Source of the DNA: Torreya grandis
Taxonomy: Eukaryota > Streptophyta > Pinopsida > Cupressales > Taxaceae
DNA length: 64,000 nucleotides
Direction: 5' to 3'
Assembly: GCA_037957365.1 (NCBI GenBank)
Contig: JARHVA010004901.1
Span: 1,330,852-1,394,851 of the forward strand
Positions 23,584-34,281 of this stretch are shown here, in pieces. A program made the translations under genes and the position numbers. Every line of letters starts with the position of its first letter. Within the stretch, counting starts at the first letter, position 1. Under the pieces are notes generated by a model that saw only the letters and a list, made by a program, of their open reading frames with translations, had not been told where the DNA came from and ran no database searches.

Positions 23584-25640
23584 TATACCACCATCTTGTT
23601 ACTAATTATAACTACATATGAGTAAATTAGTATCATTAAATTATGACATCATTTCCTAATTATAAACACCTATGGGAAAATTAGGAACAACACCTTTATA
23701 ATTCCTTGAAGTACCACCTTGCCATGCCTATGTCATATTGTGCCATTTACCTACTTTGCCTAGTTTATGAATTTATAGTTACCTAGTTAGATTCCTCCAC
23801 TGTAAGGTAGAACTATAGTGACTTGAGGTCCCATCCTGAGACTATGTAGGTAGAGCTTAATTCATATTAAGGTTAGCTTAGTCACCCTTTGTCACACTCT
23901 CATAATTTTTAGAGTAATTTAAGTTTGAACACTTTTTCCATTTTGTGAGCTTAGACTGTTAGTATCTCATAATTATCCATCAAGTTGAGATTCTCCAAAA
24001 ATTTCAAAAACATCTGAAAACCATCTATAAAAATCCTAAATTACCACTTATTTTCCCTAAGGATTATGGTATCCCTCACTAAGTCACATGAAACCACTTG
24101 TCATTTAGTTTCCCCTTCCTTAATATCCTAACATCCCATGTTCTCACCATTTTGCAAGACCATTCCCATATTCTTATATAACACAATCATGTTTTCTTAT
24201 CATCCTTTTTATTATATCCCATATCTTAGGAGAGATACATTTGGCCTAAATTTTATATTGGATATTACATATATGGAGATATGTAAGAAACATCCACTTG
24301 CCTAGTGCATTTTGAACTAGCTTAGCCACCCCCTTCCTATTCTTTTATTCCCCTCATTTTGTTATTTGTTTCATTACCTCTTATCATCGAGGGGCAATGT
24401 TAGTCATATTATATTCCATTGTTTTTTTGTGTTTTCTTCTCTTTGTTTTGATTTGTTCTTTATTTTATTGGTTTTTGTTTGTCTGTTCATTTATTTGCCT
24501 ATTTATTTACTTTCTTATTATGCCTTGAGTTAGTATACTTGCATTCATTGGGTGATTCCTTGTGAAATATACTTAATTTCATCCATATTCATATGCCAAC
24601 ATGATCATCATGGTTTTTATCATTGGTGTATTATTTTCAATTGTTTATTGGATCATGTGTTAGTCCTTATACATATTTTGGCTGTCACCATATTATTTTA
24701 TCATGATGCCTACCATCACATGTTACAAACAAAATCAGCTCTAGAAGTCTTACACGCAATGCATTCATGATGTATCCCCTTGGTACCTAAAAAATTACCA
24801 TTATGCCTAAATCATATCACATACAGAGTAATTAAATCATGGAAGATTTTCATCATTGTTAGTTAAGATGTGCATCTCCATACTAGTAGGTTACCTAAAT
24901 CCATCTTTCTCCTTTATACTAGCTTACTCTTACTCCATGATTATAGATTCAGTTCATAGGCCCCATTATCCAATTTACCATAATACTCTCATAATTTGGT
25001 CAATAATTCTAATCATCTCTAGGAAAATCATTACATCTCATCCCACTTTCATTACTAATGATTATAACTACATTTGGGTAGATCATTGTGTATCATCCCA
25101 CCCACTAAGATAATGGTTATAATTACCTTTGGGAAAATCATTATCTTTAGTCTTCCCAATTGGTGCACATTTTCATTATGATAATTCTTCTAATTTCCTT
25201 TAGGTAAACCATTATCTCTATCCACCCAGCTTGGGCATGTTTTTATTCTCCCAATGATTATAACCACCTATGGGCAAATCATTGTTTTCCATTTCATGAT
25301 TATAACTTATTTTAGGCAAATATTACCTCTTTTTTTATTTCACCTATGTTGATGATTATAACCACCTATGGGAAAATCATCTTGTTTGTCTTTCCAACTA
25401 GGGTAGCTCTATAAGCCACTAATTATAACCACCTATGGGAAAATCAATCTTTTCCACCTCATTTTATCATTTTGGTCCCATTAATTCCTCCTTTTAAGGG
25501 ACCGATCTTTAACCCTTTTTGTTGATTGCCCCCTCAAGGAAGCATCTAGAGCTCATCCATTGCCATTAAATTAGTAGGCATATATGACCTTTTCATTATT
25601 TGAGAAGATGTTTCTATTACTATATCTTTTAATTCCTTCT
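23584..25640 (+). other. Tat-A 3' noncoding region, main part
   Basis: Noncoding and AT-rich. Tat-B carries the same sequence reversed: for example CATCATGGTTTTTATCATTG at 24607 matches about 35475, and the block around 24295 matches about 35945. This shows that short open frames here (24552-24770, 24856-25113) and on the matching Tat-B stretch (35452-35709) are not genes. A GAGGGGCAATGTTAGTCAT motif at 24390 resembles an internal polypurine mark; N2 has AAGGGGGCATTGTCATA at 45112. Confidence 0.75.
24999..25447 (+). repeat. Hairpin-like repeat array in Tat-A 3' region
   Basis: About eight degenerate units spaced 40-75 bases, with core ATTATAACCACCTATGGG and ends TGATT and AATCA that are inverted repeats. 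Extra units occur at 14765, 23605 and 23660. Tat-B has the same units reversed at 34505-35080 and 36860-36985. Confidence 0.85.
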
Positions 25641-25655
25641 AAAATAGGGGAAAAT
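25641..25655 (+). other. Tat-A polypurine tract
   Basis: AAAATAGGGGAAAAT lies directly before the 3' LTR start. It would prime plus-strand DNA synthesis. Position and composition are as expected and help to fix the LTR start at 25656. Confidence 0.75.
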
Positions 25656-26691
25656 TATAGACACTTAAGATTGGCCACAACTGGCTTCCAACTAGAATTT
25701 AGATTGATTCCTACTAACCATTATAAATTAAGCCTAAGAATCATTAAACATCTCAAATTTGCTTGTGCATCATTCATCAAATATTAGAATCACATTGAGG
25801 CATCCCTAATTGGGGAATTATATTATATACAATAATAACCTCTCAAGGATTCATCCCTAATCACCTTGTAACATAAAAATTGTCAATTTGGCTTATGGAC
25901 TTATTAATTTGGGCACTTGGACACTTAAATAAATCTTGAAAGAGTTAAAAGGATAATCATAATCAATTAATAAATTAAACAAGATTAAATTCCTAGTTGA
26001 ATTGTCCATTACAAATTTATGAATATCTAAAAATGAAATTTCCAAAAATCACTATATACTATCCTTAATTGTGTTTATGATTTGTCAAACTCTTTGAAAA
26101 TATCCTAAAATATCTAATTTTGAGATCCATGCTTAGTAATTACAAATAATAATTACTTGAAAACTATTAACTCTAATGGGGTTAAATTTTACTCACCTAA
26201 GTTTATTTTTAACCCATTCCAAGCCTTAACTCAACCTTAACTCACCTTGGGTGAGAGTTAATTCCTAATCCTATAAATATAAGGCCGTGCCTCTTCATTT
26301 CTAAGCTCTCATAAGATAACTTTATAATTTAACTTTGGAGAGAGACATAAGCTATTTTTTTGTAAGTAATGTTTTAATGCCAAAATATTAATCCAAATCC
26401 ACATCAAAGCTAATAGTGCCAAGGAGAGAAGGATCTAACAAGCTTCATTTTCTAAATAATTCTTGATGCAAAATTTGAACAAGTCATTCTACAAAGCATT
26501 TATAGCTCCCAAGGAAGGTAAAGGATTTGTTTCCTTTATGTTTTAGTTGTGTTTTCATTTATCTCTTGTTAATAATCTCTCCTTAGTATCTAGAATAGGA
26601 GTGTAAGTGTTGTGTTTATTTGATTATTTATTAGTTGAACTAACACTATACTAACCTCCCTTCTTGGATTCCTATGATCACAAAGAATACC
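25656..26691 (+). repeat. Tat-A 3' LTR
   Basis: Starts TATAGACACTTAAG (5' copy TGTAGACACC) and aligns to 1881-2922 throughout. The right end is set at about 26691, just before the copia-A frame resumes. The start mutation TG to TA fits decay of a methylated copy. Confidence 0.9.
26271..26279 (+). promoter_or_regulatory. TATA box in Tat-A 3' LTR
   Basis: CTATAAATA, aligned with 2500-2508 of the 5' LTR. Transcription from here would read into copia-A sequence. Confidence 0.6.
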
Positions 26692-27510
26692 TTTTAAATG
26701 ACTGAATTGGATATCTTACATTATTTTTTAGGCATTCATGTCTGGAAGGAAAAATATAACATTTCTATTTCTGAAACTAAATATGCATATGACATGTTAT
26801 CTAGGTTTAATATGTTAGATTGTAAACATGTTTCTACCCCTTGTGAACTTGGTGTAAAATTACTTACCAACATGGAGACTAAAAATGTTGATTCAACTCT
26901 CTATAGATAATTAATTGGTAGTTGGAATTATCTTACTCATACTCATCTTGATATTGCATTTTCTACTCGGTTGGTTTCTTGTTTTATGTCTAAACCTCAA
27001 TCTACTCATTTTGAAGCTTCTAAAAGAATTCGTTAGTATATTAAAGTTACTCTAACTTTTAGAATTGAGTATACCTCAAATATAAAACTATCTTTGGTAT
27101 GTTATTCTAATTTTGATTGGGTTTGTGTACCTAATTCAAAGATATACAAGTGGTTATTATTTTTCTTTGGGTTTTGTCATAATTTCATGGAATAGTAAAA
27201 ATAGAGTATTATATTTTTATTTTCCATAGAATATGAGTATAAAGGTTGTAATCATGATTCAAAGGAAGCAATTTAGATTAATTGACTTCTTATATATTTT
27301 TTCCACCCTCAATCTTTAGCTACTTTGATTTTTGTTGATAATAAAAGTGCCATTGCCTTAGCAAAAAAATCAATTTTTCATGAAAGGTACAAACACATTG
27401 AGATTTAACATCACTTTTAGCATGAAATTCTTGAAGATAATTAAATTATTCTCTCTTTCTATCCTACTCAAGAACAAATTTTGATATCTTAACTAAGTAA
27501 TTATTTAAAT
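26692..27510 (+). pseudogene. copia-A RT C-terminus and RNase H
   Basis: MTELDILHYFLGIHVWKE opens the frame at 26698, followed by SISETKYAYDMLSRFNMLDC, STPCELG, TLYR, and after a stop SWNYLTHTHLDIAFSTRLV and MSKPQSTHFEASKRI. RNase H pieces follow: VCYSNFDWVCVPNS (family pattern YSDADWAGxxDxRKS), EYEYKGCNHDSKEA, IFVDNKSAIALAKK, HERYKHIEI. RNase H removes the RNA strand during cDNA synthesis. The first RNase H aspartate reads as asparagine (SNFDW). At least eight stops or shifts are present. Confidence 0.9.
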
Positions 27511-27631
27511 AAAAGTTTATACCTTTTGTAATATGTTACAATTGAAGGAAGTTCTCATCAAGGGGGAGAGTTAACAATGTTTCCTCCCTTCCTGTTTGTT
27601 TGCAAACCCCTAAATAAAGTATAAGGGGAAA

Positions 27632-28160
27632 TGTTAGAATTACCCTATATTTATAATAATTTATTTATCCTAAGTTCCCTTTATGTGTGTGTAATTTGTA
27701 CTTATGTGAATTATAAATTCACATAGATATAGATGTTATGAGGTGTCACTCACCTCTTTGTTGCCCTTTAGGTTTTGGGTGTTACTTGCATAGGTAACTC
27801 CTTCCCCCACTTGGCACACACTTCCCTACACTCTCTAAGGGAATTGTCTACAAGTGTCACACACAAAGGAGGATTTTAAGGTAAACATGTAATTCATTGT
27901 AACTCTCATTATTTTATTCTTTCTCTATAAGAGATCCTTCCTCTCCTCATTTCTATACTAGAAAAACTTGAAGCTCTCTCTCTCTTCTAAAATTACTCTT
28001 GATTCTAAATTAAAATTTTGGAGATTTTAGTGACAAACCTTATTGTAAGATCACATGGGTTTTTATCTAATACATTAGGTTTAGAACTTTAAAATTATTG
28101 TCTCATTTGTGATTTTCACCTTGATAGGTAATATTGTTTGTTGATTTATTTAATTCTGCA
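27632..28160 (+). repeat. copia-A 3' LTR (probable, 529 bp)
   Basis: Begins TGTTAGAATTACCC after the purine tract ATAAGGGGAAA and ends TAATTCTGCA, giving TG...CA ends and a size normal for copia. It holds a TATA box and a CT-rich R-like part (CTCTCTCTCTCTTC at 27975). The partner 5' LTR is outside the window, so the limits rest on motifs alone. A second purine tract (AAGGGGGAGAG, 27560-27570) lies upstream and could be the true polypurine tract. Confidence 0.6.
27925..27933 (+). promoter_or_regulatory. TATA box in copia-A LTR
   Basis: CTATAAGAG with a CT-rich stretch 30-60 bases downstream, a common plant LTR promoter layout. No functional claim. Confidence 0.5.
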
Positions 28161-31100
28161 CTTTTATTTTTTATTGATGAACATAATTTGGATAATAATT
28201 TAAAGGACTAATATCCATTTAACATGTATAAATAAATCCCTTGTGGATGAATTTTAGGCATGCATGTAAATTATATGGAATTGAATACATTTCATGTGTC
28301 CAAGGATGTCCCAAAGGAATTTTTTAATTAAAATCATTTGGAATAACTTGGCATAAAGTATGTAATGTATGGGGTCCCATAGTAATATGAAAAGTTATCT
28401 ATCCAAATACCTATCATAAAATATTATAAAATAATTTAGTGTTAATAATTTATTATTCCAAGTCTTTAGCCCATATTCCAAGCGAGGAAAGAAAGGATAT
28501 GTTACAAATGCTAAGTCCTAAACCATTCTCCACAAGTAATCTTTTTAAAAAATTATTAAAAAGACATACTTGGATGTATAATTATAAATAATGATTTATA
28601 ACATGTTGAAGAAGTAGTCCATCTTTTTTAAATATTATATTCAATCCTTTTAATGGATTTGATCATGGAGGAAACATATGGTGGATCCACATTGATTTGT
28701 AATATGGTCATGTGTAACACATCAAAAAGAACATCTTCTTAATGAGAAGTCTATTGTAATAAATCTAAGAATGATTTTTTTTAGAAATCATTGGAGTGGT
28801 TAGTAGTATTGCATGAATAAAGGGTTTGTTTCATGAATTATATTTGATTATTGGTAGTGATAGGTAAGATATTGTTATAAATACTATAAAAAAATGGTAT
28901 TCATGGATATATTCATTTTAAATTTATTTGATTTTTGCTTAGATTTGATCATAGTTTTAATATATTTAGCCATGTATGAAATAAAAGAAGTAATTACTAT
29001 CATTAGGTACTAGATAATGAAATAATTGGTAGATGTATCCATATTATCTATATTAATTATTTTGGAATACATGAAATTATGATTTTTAATATTTTTAACA
29101 ATTTATAAATTATAAATTAAGAAAAACCCTAAGTCAAACTAGAGTTTGTACAAGGAGACACATACATCAAGTTCACCAAATGTTTAACCCTTATTTGAAT
29201 ATGTGGTTTTAATGGATAATGGGGTAGAATATCATATAAACAAGGATGAATAAAACTATTCTAGATAAGGATAATTAAAAAACTTAGATAAATGAGTATT
29301 CCAAATTAAAGTGTTGCGTTATGTTAAACATAGAAAGTACACTCAAAATAATAATTTGATTACATAATGATAAATAAGAGATATTACTTAGCTCATCTAT
29401 AAATGTGTATGCATATCTAAAAAGTAAAACATTGGAAATAGGTAGGGACAATATCTAGGTTCATTCATCAAATCCTAGAAATATTATTTTTTGAGGCCTA
29501 AACACTTGCGTCAACCTATGGAAGATTGCATTGATGATTATATTTAGATATAAATACAATTATCCTATACATAATATTCACTATATTTAAAATTAACAAC
29601 TAGGATCCTTTAGGTTTTTTTTCAATTTTATATTTATGTATTTTACTCATGTGCATAGGTTATCGGTGAATGTATGTAGATCAAACCCTAGATCCTCATC
29701 TCAGGTCTTCGTACCTTGCTAAAAATGGGTTAGTGGGCTCATAGTGTTGGGATAACCTAAATGAACCCTCTAATAATGAACACTACCTACACAACCAATA
29801 CTCCAATTAAGGCCTCAAACTTATGTAGTTAACCCCTAGGTGTTGGCTTGTGTGTGCTTAAAGGTGAAATATACTACATGCAAAGGCTTATAAAAGTCTA
29901 GTTTTAAACTTGGAAAATGCTGCTCATGGGTTTTTATTTGAGTGATTCAAACTTGTAATATGAATTATCCTATTATTGATATGAATATAAGGAATAATAT
30001 GGTAGTAGATCTCAGTTGTGAAATTGATTTATTAAAATTGAATAGGTGCTTACTTGGTATTTTCAAGATGAATAATGAGCATGATTAAATTTGTATTTAT
30101 ACCAAACCTTTGAAAATATATCATGGTACAGTTCAATAAGATGAATGGGCCAACCCATGGGATTCAAAATATTTTTAAATTGGATGATTTTTTAGGACTA
30201 AACACTTGATAAGAATATAGACACTTGTGTCAATGCAAGTGTTTCTATGTGTCACATAAGTGTTTGACACGTTAAGAAACTGATGAGGATCAAAAATTGA
30301 TAGTGGAGGATATATATATCAAGTTTTAGGTTTTATTTGTAGTATAGGAGATTTGATTCATAATAAACAATAGTTTTAAACCATAATATAAATAATTAGG
30401 CACATTGAGATGTTCAATGTGAGCCTTTTAGTAGCAGTAAGGTCTAGAATTGAAAGGTAGATCCCTAAGAAATAGTAGTGAAGTATACAAGATCATGATG
30501 CTATATAAATCACATTTTATTGACTAAAGGTACACAAAATACCATTCTCCTTAAATATATTTTACCTAAAAAGTAGTCAAACTCTAAAATTATAAAATAA
30601 ATCATTATAATTTAATAAAATTCAAGATATCTACCTATCACATGAAAGATTTGACCACCCTACCATATCCCATCACTTGAAATATTACATGAATGAGATT
30701 GAAGGATATTTATTCTTATTTATTTTACTTCTAAAGATTCATTACATTTTAGGCATATTTTCCAACAAAAAATCACCTTTCAAAGTTTGTCTTGATGTTC
30801 ATCATTTTAAACCACATCAAGATTTTTTACCCCTTTTTCTTTCCAACTTCCATATTCTTTTTCTATTGATTCCAAAAAATTTATTTTTTTAAAGCTTATT
30901 CCATTTTGTATGCTTGGACATGAATTCCTTATTTTATAAATTTTCACCCGACATGGTAGTCCCTTACACTTCACCTTCAACATATTCACTACCTTATTAT
31001 TAAAATTCCTAAAATCCTCCCTAATAATGCTCTCTAGATATTGCACAAACTTCCCTTATTTTTTAGTCATTGGTAGTTATGTCTAATGTATCAAATACAC

Positions 31101-32180
31101 ACCTATTTTTTATTCTAAAATGATTCATAAAACACATCATTAACCATTCAATTTCTAAGTATGTCCAATGCATTTTCAACTTCCTCCACCTTCACATGCA
31201 CTCGGTGTGACCCATAATAAGTTTTTGGTAGTTATAAATTCCCTCTATTATTTAATATCTTTTGTTTATATTATTAAAAAAATAAAAAACATGTAATATA
31301 TATCAAAAATCCTATATGACATATGTTTTTCCACTTATTTCCTCATATTATTATCACTCTCTACCAAATTATATTTGAGTAATTTAATAATTCTTTGCAT
31401 GTATTCAGTAACTTACTATTTTGTTAGGAAATTTACCCTACAAATTATCTAATATAATTATGAGTGTACCTCATAACCATATAAATATTTGAAATTTTAA
31501 ATTTTTATAGCTATTTGATATGTGGTGTTATACCAATACTCAACTAAATGTATCTATTGTACACACATTATCTACTTATCAACTATATACATTATTAAAT
31601 ACCCATCCAAGTACTTATTCACCACCTCTATTCTCCCATCTATTTGGGGGTTGTATGTAATTATTTTACTAAATTTAACTTTTATTAGTTTATATTTAAC
31701 CCTTGAGATAGAGGTGTTTTAAACCTACGTCATTCAATAGATAAAATAAGATCACTCCTAGGTGTGGGTGCCTAGTTGATGAGGTGAACCTCTAGTTTTG
31801 GGGATAGCTCCCCCGATCCATCATCTATAGATATATTCATAAAACATAATAACATGATGATGGAAATGGATACATATATGAATGAAATAAAATATAAGAT
31901 AAGGGAGGTGATGCACCAATAATGTTTTGTCCACTCTAGCTGACCCTTCAACAACACTTATGAATCAGATAAGGACTAGAGATTAAATCATTCTCTTATA
32001 GAGAATCTTATGCATTAATGAATTATATGGAGACTATGATAAGTGAATAAATATTGAGGATGGTGAATGAGAGGTCTATTTTCATGACACTTCCAATCAG
32101 ATTCTACTTCAAACATAGTCACAAATAATTATACACACCATCTAACATGTTGAATATAATCTCCTAGTAATTAGGTGAGA
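28161..32180. other. Unassigned AT-rich DNA
   Basis: No gene family, LTR pair or RNA gene was recognised. Open frames (30677-30892, 30807-31046 minus, 31522-31722, 31772-31957 minus) are short, overlapping on opposite strands, and of low-complexity composition. A small inverted repeat, ACACTTG...CAAGTGT, lies near 30227 with further GTGTC/GACAC pieces around it. This may be older, fully eroded transposon sequence. Confidence 0.5.
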
Positions 32181-32189
32181 ACAAGGACC

Positions 32190-33000
32190 TATAAAGGAAG
32201 ATAAAATCAACATTGAGGAGAATAAACAAGTATAAAACACACTAAGATAATATAAACTAGTCTTTATATTCATTTGAAAGGTTTATAAGGTATAATTTGG
32301 ATAGAGTTTATTCATACCCAGCTTAGGGATCCATATAATGACACTTTATCCCTAATATATAGAAAGATAAAGGGAAAGAGAGGAATAATATGGCATGGAC
32401 ATTGGGATAATAGGTTGTGATGAATCCCATTCACTCCATAATTAGTTAAAAATATGCATAAGGATCAGTAACAACTCCCTCAACTCTCTTATGTGCTTCC
32501 TTGGCTACATAATGGCCTTCAATGAGAGTGTGACATAGGAAATGGTCTAGTGGAGGTTATTTTATTTTTAGTTGACCCCATTAAAAGTATGAGCACGTAG
32601 ACTTGGTAAAATCCCTCTCTTTTTTATAGTTAAAAAGGTAGAAATGTAGTCCATATTGGCCTCCATCAAGCATTAAGTAGCCTAACTCTCTCTTGCATGT
32701 CAATAAGGCTTGAAAACTACCCAATCCTCCATAGTGGACATGAAAGATGCCCATTAACCTGAATGAGTAATTTAAAATTATGTTTATGACCATATATTTA
32801 ATCTTTTACCATAACTCTATTCCAATAGGCATCTCCCTTGGTTAACTAAATAGTCTTAGTAGGCAACTAGGCCTAGTTACTCGAGGCTAGTTATTTGGAT
32901 GGCCATGAGACTTTCATAAAACCTTAAGAATAGGTAATTAAGAATTTTTAAAGTCTAAAAAATAATATAAAACAATTCCATATGCCTTTTAAATTGTGCA
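32190..33000 (-). pseudogene. Decayed reading frame of unknown identity
   Basis: On the minus strand one frame stays almost open from about 33000 down to about 32400 with few stops. The best part (32793-32581) reads HVHYGGLGSFQALLTCKREL, then GYLMLDGGQYGLHFYLFNYK, and after a stop GQLKIK, HFLCHTLIEGHYVAKEAHKR and a VVTDPYAYF segment. Several stops fall where a glutamine codon could have been. I do not recognise the family; it is not gag or pol of the elements found here. It lies just outside the Tat-B 3' LTR. It may be an extra reading frame of an older element or a host gene fragment. Confidence 0.4.
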
Positions 33001-33261
33001 CACCTACAACTCATGCCCATTTAGGTGACTAGGTCACCTCTCACTAGCACTTCTAGATTTCCTCTTTAGTGTAGTCCTATAGAACCGTTTATAGGAGGAA
33101 TTGAGAGTTTTTTGTGATATAAGAGGGTGGAATAAAATTCACACTATCATATTAAACCATATTTAACTTTTAATCTAGATTTATACCTTGAAAACATCAT
33201 TAAAACTTACAAAAAATAAGGTTCTAATGCATCCATACAACTATCCATATAGATGAATGCT

Positions 33262-34281
33262 AGGAATAGGATCTTGTTGTGAACATAGGAATCCAACATA
33301 GGGTAGGTCATTCTAGTGTTAGTATAAAATAAAAAATAAAAATTAAAAATTAAATACTTATCACCTCTAGCATAGACACTAAGGGAGCATAAATAATAAG
33401 CATACAAGTGAAAATAAGACTAGAAATTGGCTTTCTTGGTTTTATGCATCAATAATTCATTATCAATGAAGTTCCATTTACTCCACATTTCTTTGGCACC
33501 TTAGCTTGTCTGGTTGGCTTATGAATTTATCATGGTAACATTTCTTGAAACGATTGTTTCTTAATAAATGAGCATTATAACTTTGGCCTATGAGAGCTTA
33601 TGGGGAAAATATTTCATAATAACACCACACTATTAAGTCTTACTGATTAATAGGAAAGGCCTTATATTTATAGACTAAAAAGTTAAATCTCACCCAAAGT
33701 GAGTTAAGATTAAGTTTAAACATGGATTGAGTTCAAACTAACCCTAGGGGAGTTGAGGCTAACTCCAGTTGAGTTAAAATTTGTAATATAACTATGATTT
33801 TCAATTACTAGGCATGACTCTCAAATTAGATATTTTGAAATATTTTAGAAGATCTTGACAACTCATAAAGGTAATGATGAAAAAGGCTTGATATTTTGAA
33901 TTTTGTAATTTCCATTTTAGATATTAATTAATTAAAAACAAATAATTTAGCTAAGATTTTAATCTAGTTTAATTAGATGATTTATTGTGATTAGGATTTT
34001 AGCTCTTTTAATATTTGATCAAGTACCCCACTAATGGGTTCATAGGCCAAACTACTAGTTGTTAGGCCATAAGGTGACTAGGGTGAATCCATGAGAGGTT
34101 ATTGTTGTGTATGGTAAAATACACCAAATAGGTATACCTTAACATTATTATGAGCTTTCATGAATGATACATTGCCCAAAATGGGACGTTTAGTGATTCC
34201 TAAGATTAATTTTCAATGTTTGGTATATATCAATATGAAGTCTATTCAGAAGTAAGTTGTGGCCAAAATTGGGTGTATATA
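33262..34281 (-). repeat. Tat-B 3' LTR
   Basis: Reverse complement of the Tat-A LTR: GGGTGTATATA at 34271-34281 corresponds to TGTAGACACC; AAGTTGTGGCC, TTAGTGATTCCTAAGATT, CTCACCCAAAGTGAG and GGAATCCAACATAGGG (33289) match other landmarks. The left end at about 33262 corresponds to the LTR end next to AGGAAT. Confidence 0.85.
33665..33673 (-). promoter_or_regulatory. TATA box in Tat-B LTR
   Basis: TATTTATAG on the plus strand, that is CTATAAATA on the element strand, at the same LTR position as in both Tat-A LTRs. Confidence 0.6.

Larger units (their letters stand above)
1881..26691 (+). mobile_element. Giant Ty3/gypsy Tat-like retrotransposon (Tat-A)
   Basis: Two direct repeats of about 1.04 kb (1881-2922 and 25656-26691) bound a region with gag, protease, RT-RNase H, a second RNase H and integrase, in Ty3/gypsy order. 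The second RNase H and the lack of a chromodomain after integrase fit the Tat group (which includes Ogre-like elements). The 5' LTR starts TGTAGACACC, a polypurine tract (AAAATAGGGGAAAAT) precedes the 3' LTR, and the copia-A frame resumes right after the 3' LTR. Total span is 24.8 kb, or about 16 kb without the nested N1 element. Target duplication is not clear. The LTRs differ at roughly one base in five by eye, so the insertion is old. Confidence 0.92.
26692..28160 (+). mobile_element. copia-A, right part with 3' LTR
   Basis: The RT C-terminus and RNase H of copia-A continue here after the 24.8 kb Tat-A insertion, followed by the 3' untranslated part and a probable LTR. The join from KNVLKN at 1880 to MTELDILHYFLGI at 26698 fits the conserved copia order, which proves that both halves are one element. 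Confidence 0.92.

Noticed and set aside
24552..25113. Membrane-protein-like open frames in plus orientation
   Set aside because: The same sequence in Tat-B is not kept as an open frame on the equivalent strand, and the composition simply reflects T-rich noncoding DNA.
24999..25447. CRISPR-like array
   Set aside because: Units are imperfect, spacing is irregular, and the array lies in the 3' region of a plant retrotransposon with a second copy in Tat-B.
30200..30300. Inverted repeat near ACACTTG as a transposon end
   Set aside because: The stem is only about seven bases, with no partner end or target duplication.
31410..31440. TGTTAGGAAATTTACCC as a possible second copia LTR start
   Set aside because: Only the first dozen or so bases resemble the copia-A LTR; similarity does not continue.
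28161..33261. Host gene between copia-A and Tat-B
   Set aside because: No exon series, splice-bounded frames or recognised domains could be read; only one unidentified decayed frame (32190-33000) is reported, with low confidence.
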